Assembly (NCBI RefSeq): GCF_032884065.1
Contig: NC_088873.1
Location: forward strand, 29,897,716 to 29,961,715
DNA length: 64,000 nt
Source of the DNA: Artemia franciscana
Taxonomy: Eukaryota; Arthropoda; Branchiopoda; Anostraca; Artemiidae
Direction of reading: 5' to 3'
Position numbers and translations under genes: made by a program. Each line of letters begins with the position of its first letter. Positions within the stretch are counted from its first letter, which is position 1. Positions 21,101 to 33,501 of this stretch are shown here, in pieces. Under the pieces are notes generated by a model, which saw only the letters and a list, made by a program, of their open reading frames with translations, searched no databases and was not told the DNA's origin.

Positions 21101-22985
21101 CGTACGACAAACCGCATGGATTTGTATATTTGTTTAATTACACCTTTAACACGAACAGCAGGGCAGAACTTATGATGGATTTTTGTCGGGTAAAAAGAGT
21201 TCTTGACAAAAGTTACTGTAAAGATTTAAAAGTATAGTTCACAAGAGGCCAGAAATAAGGAAACCAATCCCTAGCAAAAACCAAAGGAAGTGCCTCATTT
21301 TACATGATCCTAATCAACCCAAGCTGAGTGCGTTCCCAGTTGATCCTTCATCATAAAAAAAGAAACAGTGAGGTTTCTGTACGAGGATTACCAGTACTTA
21401 GAAAGCAGTATTGAGAAAGATGTTGCTTTCTTCTTTGTTCTTTTTTCTGGTGGTCCCGGGAGCGACCAATCCAGAAAAAAGCTTGGGTGGAAGACGGTCT
21501 GCGGCAATATCACAAAATTAAGAGTAAAACAAAGGCGAAGAAATGAAAATTAGAAGCTCATTTTTTCTCCGAGTCACATAAAGCAGCAGTCACACAAAAC
21601 TAGCAATTCGTTTCCCCTCTGAGTCATTCAAAGCAGCTTTGTCTTGTTTTGTCACTTTGTCAGTAGCAGTATTCATCCTGCCTGATAAAAGCCTTTGAAC
21701 TGAGGTTATGCAGTAAACAAAAAGTGAAGAGACAAACCGAAAAATTGTGAATAATTTTTGGACGTTGCAAGGACCCTAGCGAGACATCCATTAGCTCTAG
21801 GAGTATCAAAGAAAAAACGGCAACTTTGGTCAAATTGTTCGACTTCTAGCGAGATATTTGGCAGCTCTTGATACCCGATATAGAACATACAAATTTAGTC
21901 ATTTATTTACAATTCCTCAGAACGAGTTCATTGACTTTCTTTCAGCAGAAGTTAGGGAGAAGATCCTTGACGAAGTCAAGGATCCAGAATTTTATTCTTT
22001 GATGGTGGATACATCACCCGAAGCTTCACATTTTGATAAGCATGTAGTCATAATCCGTAATATCAACTTGAGAGGAATTCATCTGGATAAACTAGCTTCC
22101 CAGTATTATAACTATGCAAGTTCAATGTCTGGTCAATTTGATAGAGCCCTGCAGAAAATATCTGAACTTTACGATCGCCATTTGCCTTATATTCCCTGCC
22201 AGGCCCATAGACTAAACATTGCGAAAGAATATTGCTATGATTCATCTCTTTCGATAGTCGAGCTTATCAATATTCTTGACGACATAAACGTGTTCTTTTC
22301 TTCGTCTACAAAGCATTTTGCCACCCTTAAAGAAAAACTTTCTTCGATTTGAAACAGCCTTAATCTCCGAAACTTATCACAGACTCGGTGAGCTGTAAGG
22401 GCTGAAACCACACAAACAGTAGTTACTTTGTTTCGAGCAGTAGTTTCAGCCATTTACGAAACAAGACAGATCAAGAACACCGATGTGAAGACAAAAGCAC
22501 AAGCTAGTGGTCTTCTGAAAAGGATACTAAACTTTGAATTTATGCATTCTCACACGCTCCGATTACAGTTGGTTCTAGTCTTTTGAGGGGAATTTTTGAC
22601 TTCGGAAAACAAATATGTAAAGTATTTGAAGGGACTGCAGCCAGGAAGTATGTATTATAGAAATGAATTTCTGATTGTTGAATAGAAAATTTTTTGCTCT
22701 ATTTTTTGATACCCCACAACAACAGTGTCAAGTATAGCAGTCTAGAATACAAACCCCGAAACAGGTTTTATAATTATTTTGATATTATAAAGAAAATAAT
22801 TGGGATTTTGGTTCCTTTATGAAGCTTTATGTGATTAATAATCGCCAGTTGCATCAGCCACGAAACCAAGAGAACTAGCCAATGTCCTTGGAGGTATGCA
22901 GTATCTGTCAGAAATTCAAAGTGAACGAATTGCTATCTACATTAAGCCTAATAACAGCCTAATGAAATCAAACAGCAATTCAAGC

Positions 22986-23077
<92 letters not shown>

Positions 23078-26000
23078 ATTTTATTTGCAAAACTTGTAAT
23101 GTTTGATTTTTTATTATTAATTTCTGTTCGTTTTCCATTGACAGAGCTCTTTTTGTTTGAATAATAAAAAGAATTTTTATGTCGTAATTTTTTGTGTCTC
23201 TCCGTAAGAATCAAAATTTTAGCTTGTGATTTATATTTTTAAAATTTTTTTTGCAGCAAATTTAAATAGAAGTTGCACCATAAAACTTTAGATGAACGGG
23301 TGTATAGAACGTTATTAAATTTTTTTTTTAGAAAATCTGCCTTATCTTTTGGTTTCTGTAGGTTTGAAGACATTTTGACCATCGTTATCTTGCAATCTTG
23401 AATGTCAACAAATATTAGTCGACCATTCTACTCAACGTATCCTGAAAGTGTCAAATTCATTCCCTAATGTTTTCCTGGGGTATTGCAGATAAATTCTTTT
23501 GACAAACTTGGATCTGCTTAGTCTCTTTTGATTTCGTTGAAAACCTCACTCAACATACTCCAAAAGTTTTACTTATTACCCTTGGCCCTTTCTGTGATAC
23601 TGCAGATACGTCTTTTTGACCACCTCTGCTCACATAGTGTCATTTGATTTAGCTCAGCATTCGTCTCAACATGCATGATAATTTCAACTTAATAAATTTT
23701 GTCATATCACAGATAATTCCTATATCATGTCTTTTGATTTGGTACAACATCCTTAAAATATGCCCCAAAAGCTGTAGCGTAATACCCTTTGCTGTTTCGA
23801 CAATCTAGATACACGTATGTCTTGTGGTTTAGTCTTATACCCCATTCAAAGCTCCCTGGAATTTTTAAATTGATACCCTAGTCTGTTCTTGAGATATTGC
23901 ATCTATGCAATTTTTATTTATAGCCTGGAAGCACTTAAATTCTTTATTTTCTATTTTAATAATTCTATTAAAACTATTAACAGCAGCACTAATGTCGGTC
24001 GCAGTCACCGTTGTCATAAAAGTAGTAGAAGTAAAAATAGCAATCGCAAAGAGTCGAAGTCCCAAGTAGTCAGAGGCACAATGGCAAGTGGTTGTAATCG
24101 CAATTAGTTTCTGCTCCAAGCAATCGTAGTTACGGTTGCAGTTGGAGGCGCAAGTAATTGCTGTTGAAAGTTGTTGCATAAGTCACAGTCGAAGTAGAAT
24201 CGCAGTCACAAATAGCTGTAGTCGCAGTCACAAATAGCTGTTGTCGCAGTTTCAAATGATTGCAGTCGCAATTGCAAGTAGTTGTAGTCACAAGTAGTCA
24301 TGGTAGTAAGTATTCGCTATCTTAAGCAGTTGTAGTCGCAAGCAATGGTAGCCGTAAGTAGTTGCAATCGCAAGTGAGTAAAGGTCACAGTAACAAGTAA
24401 TTGGGGTCACCATCGCTGTCGTATTAGTAGCGGTATTAGTGGTCTTAGAAGTCTTATAAGTAGTAATTATAGTACCAGTCGTCGTAGTAATCACAGCAGT
24501 ACTTGTTTGTTTGTGTTAATAATAATAGTCGTAGGTTTCTTAGTAGTAGTCTTAGTTTTATAGTCCAATAGCATTCTTGTATCACTAAAATTTAGCACTC
24601 TGCTAGAAACTGTTTTTACCTTACTGCCAATATTCAAAATATTGAGCTACCATATTCTTTTCCCGAAATTATAATCCTGACCCCCCCCCCACTTCTAATA
24701 CTTTTGGGCTGCTAACACGTATTAATTCCTGGAAGTATCATTAATATTAAATGTTGCAATTTTGTAAGCATAAAAGACCAGCTGTTAGAAATATATTTGT
24801 TTAATATAGCAAGTGAGCTGCCTTGTGCCCTGGGAACATTCCCTGAAAATTTAAAGCTAATTGAAAATAAATTTATGTAGCTAACAGTATTAATTTTCAG
24901 GCGGTTTAGACTAAAACAAGTTTTTAGCCCGTTTAGGGCCATGTTCCGTAATGCCAGTGTATAATGTTAAACTTTTTACAACTTACGGTCCATTTAACCT
25001 AAGGACTCTCACACGTAAGTTTCAAGTCAGTCGAAAAAAAAAATCGAACCCCAGTGTTTAGTGGTTGTAACCCGAACCTAATTTTTCTCTAAAAAATTTG
25101 TAAAAAATCCGAATAAAAACTGCTAAATATATTGAGAACCATCTAAGATGTAACAAATTGGATTTGAGCAATCGTAAATCTTTGCTGGGTAAAACTGCCA
25201 AGTAACGCCTTTTAAATAACACAGCCGAAGTATTGAAACCGAAACATGATTTTCTTATTATCATTTTTATTTTATTTTTTAAATGAGAATGTAGCAGTGT
25301 AAAACTTTGAAATTCTATTTTAAATACGATAGTACTATTTTTTGAACTTTTGAACTGATGTAAAAAATTTTAAAGCCCAGTTTCTCTCTTTCGCTCTTTC
25401 TCTCTCTTCTATCTTTCTCACTCTCTCTGCCTCTCTCTCTCTCTCTCTTTTTGTTTCTCTCTTTCAACCTCCTTTCTACATTTCACTATTTTCATCTTTT
25501 GGTTTCTCTGTTTATTTTTTACTCGGTCACTTGGTTTTCTTTATTAGAGTATATCCATGTAATTCTGTGTGGCTTAAAATCTTTTTTTATGTTTTTTTAT
25601 TAACCAGGGATGTAAACGAAAAAAGAAGGACTCAAAGAAAATAAAAGGAACTGAAGTTGACGACGTTTTATTAGAAAATAATGTAGAAAAAGGCAATAAA
25701 GAGAAAAAGAAGAAGAAGAAGAAAAATAAGAAGAAGAAGGAAAGGGAAATAAACTTCGCTGCTGTAAATAGCCGTAAGTTTTGTCTTTTCTCTTTCTATT
25801 GTAATCCTTTCTTTTCAGTTATCTTTCATATTCTAAATGCACAAATAAAGATTTCTATCGTTGTTTGATATTTTGTTTTGGTTTTATGTTTGTTAATATG
25901 TATTATCACTATTTCCTGAAAACACCATAGCTTAGGTAAAAACAAAAAATGTGAGAAAGCGACATAAATTTTTGTTCATAGTTCATTCCCGTTTAATTCA

Positions 26001-29000
26001 TTCATAGAGGAATATATTGGAAGAAAAATAGAAGCGCTTTTGGCTTGTGTGCCCCTTTGGAAGGAAAAAAATTGTCAAAAAAATAAGTTAGGGAATATTT
26101 AAAAAAAAAATTGCATGAATTGTGGAACAAGTGTCAGCTAAGGTGCATGATCCTTCGCTCTTCAGAGCTATTAGACATTCCCGCAATACTTCATACGACA
26201 ATAATAGGGAAACCTAAGTTCATAGCATATTGCATAGAATTGTATATTCCCCCTGTAATTTCTGTCAAATTCTATATCGCTGCATTGACTTCTGCTACTT
26301 CCTATATCACCGTAATTGTTTCTGCGACGTCATATATCCCGATTTTGCGTTTGTAACTTTCAACCTATGTTTCAGCACTTCTGCCCCCCCCCCATCACGC
26401 AGATGGATGACATGCCATTAACATGTTTTTATTTGTCAATCATCTTGCAAAAGGGAGGTTTTGCATGAGAATAATATCTGTTCTTATTTGAAGATCCTCA
26501 TGCGCATGGTTGTTCCTCCTATATTAACCTCTTGGAGAGGGGAATAATTTCAATTTATTACAAACTTTACTCCAGTTTTCTACAACGAAATTATAGTAAA
26601 TACGTTTCTATGCTTCAAATGTGCACCATTCAGTTGGGTGGCTTAGTCTTTGCTAAAAAAATAGGCTATCTCCATCAAAAGTTCACAAAAAGAGCTGTAT
26701 ATAGGGCTTTTAACTGTGAATCTTTTTAAAAGACATTTTTGAGACTAATATATTCTTAGACATTTTAAGACTTTCTGTGTAATTTTTCTAAGGCTTCTAT
26801 AATACCTGGCAAGCCTCGTATTTACTGAGAGGCACATGATATCTTCCTGTCCTTACTCTCCCATTACCTTCCTTGGCCTTTTTGGCACCAGTGACCCCTT
26901 GGATCCCATGCCCTCCTGATTCCCCTCTGGCTCTCCATAACTCTGTATCCCCTTGGATCCTAGAGCTCTCTCAAGTTCGTTATCTCTTTGAATTTTATTC
27001 AGTTGGACTTCCTAGACTCAGCTATTGATGAATTATAGCGTAATTAAGACAATAAATCAGTTAGAACGATATTAAGTCTATTCAAGACCCATTTACCTGT
27101 TATTATAAGTATAAAGAATGTGAAATCTTACTTGATTTCGAATGTAGACAATTAGATCTCCTGAAATTCATGGAACAAATATTTGAAAAGATGTTATTTG
27201 TAACCCTGTCATTTCTGAATCTAGTTACTATAGGTAATAAACATAGAATTTATTCAAGACTGGACAAGAACATGAATTTTGAAGGTGACGAGGCAAAAGT
27301 GTACTTGTGTGTATTTATCGCTATTGTATATCGATATTACTCTTTAATTTCTTTTGTTTGCCAACTTTTTCATTTTTCTAGAACATACTTACCCTATCTT
27401 ATTTTAAATTTAAAAAAACAACATTTTTCAACTGAAAGTAAGGAGCAACATTAAAACTTAAAACAAACAGAAATTAATGCTTGTAAAATTCCTCCTTGGG
27501 AAGTTAGAATTGCGTGATATCCTCCCCCCCCTTTCCCCCTCTCTGAAAACCTCTCTGATAAGTTCTTGCGGAAAGTTTTGTCTGAAAACTTCTTACTTTC
27601 ATTTGATAAAGACTAGTTTTTATCTAATTTCTGAACGTTTTTCAGATCATCTCGGAAATTCTTCCTCTGTTAAGAGTTCTTCTCAGAAATCTCCCCTCTC
27701 CTAATGGAATTTTTTTCTCGTGAAAACAAACCTCACGGAAAAATCACCCATACATTTCCAACCACGCTAAAAATTTCCCTCAGAACTTTTCCACATGCAA
27801 AATTGAGTCACCAAAGAGAAAGCAGGACAAATAACAAGAAATTTTGTTGAAGAATTATGGCAAATTTCCCCCGTGAAAAATTCCCCTGGAAAATTCATTG
27901 CCGGAACCTCCCTCCCCGTGGAAACTTCTTGTAGTGGAAAATCTTCCCCTTATTGAAATCTCCCTCCATAAAAATGTCTGCATAGTTCTCAATAACAAAT
28001 ACTATGTGTAAACAATGTACAAATTTCGTAACTTAAACCCTTCCCCCAGGGGCTATAAGGGACCGTGTCATCCCCAGAGGTAAGATCATTGGATCTTTCA
28101 ACTCTTCTGAACAAAATCGGTATCTAAGAATTGGAGTTTTGGTATCTCAGAATTTGGTTTGGTTCATTTTGAGGTAAAACCGGGTGTAGGAGGGGGGCTA
28201 GTAGCCTCTAGTCTTTTTGGTCACATAAATACGGCCCTAAAACATTTATTATCCGTTTGAATGAAACCTCTTCCGATTTTCTAGAATCGATCAATGCTTC
28301 GATACGACGGTTTCTTCCGATCAATGTTCAATACGATCACCCTTGGGCGGGGGGGGGGGGGACAAATAAACACCGTGATCTTAACTCCTGGCAAAAAAAT
28401 CAGCTTTTTACAGGTAGTAGCTAGAAACGCTTTTGGGAGTAAACCCCTCTTTTTCAAAAATCAGGGAAATTTTCTTAGGCCCATAGCTTCTGATGGGTAA
28501 CACTAGACTAAATAAATCTTGTATATTTGGAATCAGTATAAAAATTCTGTTGTTTTTTGAAATCAAATCATGTTTATTGATATCAAAACTATGGTTTAGT
28601 TATGATATCAGAAATATTTATATTGATGTAAAAAAATCCTGTTTTTGGAGTTTTTGTTGCTGTTGGGCCATGTGGCTCCATTCTTATAGTTTGTTATTAC
28701 AAACTGTTTGACTTCTAAGGGGACTGTCATAATATGTACCAGCAAATTCCATTTTTAGCCAAAAAAGGCCAAATCTTCCAAACCCTCATTTTAATGCAAA
28801 TTGAAATTTTTCTTTTGTGACGGTTTTGCTCAAAATTTCATTTTCACCATAAGCAGGACAAAACCTTGGAATTCTAACTTTCTAGCCAAAATAGGGGGAA
28901 ACCCCCCCCCCCGGCCCTCATTTTAGCGTAATATAAAATTCTTATTATCCTCTTTTTTATAGCATTGTAAGGGATTTAGTTTTATAAAGGCGACCGTAAT

Positions 29001-32000
29001 CTCTTGTCGTCAAAACATTTCAGAGGAGGTCACTGGATCTCAATCAACATCCTGGAGAAGTACAAATCTATGTCTGTGTGCTTTTTGGGAGCCATGGTCC
29101 TTTCCAGAATCCATTGGGGGTCGATAATTTTTACGTTTAGTGAAGAAAACTTGTCACTGTTATGTTTAATTCAGAAGAGGAGATACATCATACAGCTACA
29201 AAATAAGATATGAATTTTGAGACAAAAAAAAAACGACAATAGGAAGTAGGAAGAAGCATAGCAATAAGTTTGACAAATATCCATTCTTAACATGAATTAA
29301 TTTTTCTTCTACGGAGGGCATAGTTTGAATTTTATTGGGCCATTTAATGAAGTGTTTTGTTTTTTTTCATAATGGAACGTCACGAAGTAACATCAAACTA
29401 TATTCAAGGCACATATGTAAGGGTTGCTTATTTGGTGTGGAGGAGAATTTGAAAATAATATGTATGAATTGTGTTGAAAGTACAAGACATTATTTACAAG
29501 AGATTCCAGATTAGGTACTGTATGTTCGCATGAAAAAAGAATTTCGTCTAATTCAAAAATACCATACAGCATTTAATTAAGAATATTTTTATTTGGTGCA
29601 AAATTAGAATATCGGTGATTACAAATGTATAAGAGTTTGAAGGCTCATAAGTATAGTGCTGTTAAGCCTGAATAGTTTTGTTTCACGGCTTGGGGGACGA
29701 GTTGAAACTTCCAGGCACAGATTTGTCGTAGAGGGGGGGGGGGGTGTCCTTAGACAACTTCAAATTGTGTGTTGATTCAGAAGGTGGAACGAATTTTAAC
29801 CAATCCTTACAAAAGATTATACGACGTTTAATTTTTTACCTATTTGCCAAATTGGCAGCATGTTGGTTTGTTTTGGCCAAAGTTGTTGTTTTGCTAGCAC
29901 AGTTTAGGAGATATTGTGACTTCGCTGCGGTGCATTCCTTCTGTTTCTCAAAAAGTGATTTTGAACTATCGTTTTGGTTTGAATAATCGCACCTCTGATA
30001 TTCTACAGCCACGGGTTCGCAAAAGAAATCCAAAAATAAATGTACTGTGACGATCCTTTTCGGGAGAAGTTTGAAATTTGGTACTACTGCAGATTGCAAA
30101 ATGGCTCTAAATCCCTCTATCCAAGCTTTGAAAATGTTAGCTAACATCCCACCCTTTTTTGCGAAGGGAGGATGTTTCTTCCTTTTTCTGAATAATTTGA
30201 GTTTGTTTTTCTCCAAAGTCTACTAGAAAAAATACGGTGAGTAAATTCAATACTATTAGATTATACTTATTTGACCTCAACTTAAAATGAGATTTTTTCA
30301 TGTAGGCCTATATAGTATTATCAAAAGCTCTTTACTTAATGTTATTACCGTGTATAGGACGATTCCTACGATTATGTCTATATTCTACCTTAACTTACGG
30401 GAAGCTTAACATTTGATGACTTTTCCTGTATTTTGTTTTATTTTGAATGAGGAATATCTTTCCCATCTGTTTTTTTTTACCCACGCTACTGATGAAGGAC
30501 ATCTTTGAAAACAAAGTTGAAATATTGATCATTCTCCTAAATCGTTATCCTTCGTTGATAGTAAAGATACTCGTATATTATCATCCTATTCAAGGATGTC
30601 TAATCAGCTCGGTCTTAGAAATGATCTTATCTTAGTGCTGTTAGTTTTGTTTTTGCTTTTGCTTGAATTTCTATGCTTCTGACCAACAAACCTATATAAT
30701 CTTTTTTGCTCTTCCGGTGAGTTACCGTAGGATGGTGGTAATAGGTTTCTCCTTCACTAATGGGAGATGTAAGTTCAGGACTGTCCTCGGTAACGAACCC
30801 TCGTACAATGTTCTGTTTCTGTTTCATGTTCTTTCAATTTTTGTCCTGTGGTGGTGCAGTGGATTTGACCATAGCTTGGTAACACGGTACCCAGAGATCG
30901 AACCCGGCTTTAGCAACATACTGCAGGGCGGACGTAAGGACCTTAGTAGTCAAGAAGCGTCGCTAATTCGATTTGTTACTCTGTAGGTGATTTTGAAGAA
31001 TGTTCTGAACCTCCTGTTACATACATTGAAGATGATGATTCCGAGCTAGAATTTGAATCGGAGGATGAAGACCGAGAAAAAATACAAAATGTTTTTGAAA
31101 TCGAAGAAAAGACAATTCAACAAATGTCGAAATGGAATAATCTTTATGTGCCGATGCCAATTATCAAGTCTTTAGCTGAGCAAAAGTTTTTTACGCCAAC
31201 ACCGATTCAGGTATTGCTTTTTCCTTTTGGCTTATTTTTAATATTGTTGTACATTGTAGGCTATTAATAATGAGGTATTTATTCAAAATAAAATGGCCTA
31301 CTCAGGTATACCCGAAGGTAACCAGTCAATCCAAAGTGTAGTAGAAAGCAAGATGAACTTAGGTTTGTGGACTACTACTACTACTAATAAATCACTGCAG
31401 CACCAAGCCGCCTGAGGCCAACACAGCTACGCACGCTCCTCTTCCAACCTTATCTTTTCAAGGCCTCCCTCTTTACACCCTCCCAGGAAGTTCCCATTTC
31501 CTTTAAATCTTTATTTATGACATCCTCCCACCCCAGACGAAGACGACCTGCTTTCCGTTTAGCCCCAGATGGTTGGCCAAAAAGGACAATCTACGGCAAT
31601 CTGTCATCCTTCATCCGCTGAACGTGGCCTAGCCATCTCAATCTTTCTTTCATTGTAGCCCAAGAAAGCGGGATTGAACCATATTTTTTGCACAACCTAC
31701 TCTTTGAAATACGGTCAGTCAGCCGGGTACCCAAAATAATCCTTAGGAAATTTCTCTGGAAAACATGTAGTAAATTTTCATCCTCTTTTCGGAGCGCCCA
31801 TGCTTCAGGTTTGTGGACGGTTTAAAATATTATCAGTGCTCTTTTTTATTCTTAAGTATGTGCCAGTTCCACTCATCCATGTTTGGGTCGCAGTTTTACC
31901 AGTTGATTGGGTCACACGAAGTAAGGAGAAAATAAAAACGTTCACATACTCAAATCTGTATCAGTGGGGGGAGGGATTTTTGTCCGACCCACAAAAACGT

Positions 32001-33412
32001 TATAAAATGCATGTAAACAAATTTTTCATGCGTTTATTAGTTTTTCTCTAATCCCCCTCCCTTGAGCCGAAATCCTGGATCTGGCATTGGGTACACTACT
32101 TAGGTGACTTAATAAGGTGTAAATATTTCTTTTTCAATTAATTTTTCTGCTAGATACTTTTAATGTCTTAGTCTTTATGTGTCATTTGAAGTACATACCT
32201 TATGCAGATAAAATGCGACTTTCAAATTTTAGATATAAAAATAAAAAAGATCAGGGATGTAAAAATAGTTATATATTGCCTCTAACTTTCCGATTATCCT
32301 TTGATTCGACTTTTATTGAGCAAAGAATTTAAAGTACTCTTTGCTCAAAAATGCTCACGAAACTGTTGTGAGGTGTATAAAAAAATGTACATAAAAATAT
32401 GAGATATGATAATGAAGGAAGGCTTTTAGCTATCATCGAATGGTTTTTGTCTCATTTATGCAAAAGTTATTTCATACACCATTCTAGGCTTGAGATTTTA
32501 TTTGTTTAATCTGATAACCAATTGAGAATGAAGTATTTTACTTGTATGTTATATTGTTTCTTTCCTTCTTTTTTGCTTTTTTACAGTCTCTTGTTCTTCC
32601 TGCTGCAATTCGAGGTCGGAGAGACATTGTCGGTGCAGCTGAAACGGGAAGTGGAAAAACGCTTGCTTTTGGCATTCCAATGCTAAGCGGAATTTTGGAT
32701 GACAAAAAGTACGACAAAGTTATAGAGGATGCTGGTGAGTTAAGTTAAGGAGAATGAAAGACTGGGAATCGCTCAGATTTCGGAAATTTTATTCTGAAAA
32801 TAAGTAAAGATCTAGTGTAGGGAAGCAGACTTGCCCCACTTCCTTGTGTTTGCTTCACTTTTGAAGGGTTTTACTAGCCAAATTTTTGAAAATTTTATTT
32901 TGGAAAATGTTGTTTTGCACGTAGTTGTTTATTGACTATTAGGTAAAAAGAACAAGTTGTTTTCCTTGGAGAGTTTCGTTTTGCAGATGATTTTCGTCTC
33001 CTTTTCAAATATTCAGTGTCATTGTAGATGTAGTACCATTAACCTGTGAAGAATCATGGGTGTTCCATCTTGTTTGTCGGCTTTATCATGTTGACTATAT
33101 CAACATTGAAAAGAGAGGAAAGGCTCATTCGATCCCATGTATAAAAAGAAGTTACGTTGCCATTCTTAGACTGACACCGATCTTCTGATCATATCCTTTA
33201 CGGGTATATCTCTTACGAGGGGCATGCCAGCCCCTCTACCCTCCAGGTGTTTTGGGGTGCGAAACCCCCGCCCAGAGGGAATGAGTTCAAAATTTCAGAA
33301 TAGCAATTTTAATCATTACAGTTGAAAAAAGTTTCCTCTAGGGTTGAAATGGTAACAGCAAGCCCAAAAATGAGGGTTCCAAATTATGCAAATACGCAAC
33401 AGAAAACAGAGG

Positions 33413-33501
<89 letters not shown>

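Noticed and set aside
22896-23214. Ile/Tyr-repeat ORFs on both strands
   Set aside because: They are the two-strand translation of a (TA)n tract.
29836-30216. 126-codon minus-strand ORF in intron 2
   Set aside because: No motif, no splice support and no similarity that I recognise; length alone is not convincing in this AT-rich DNA.
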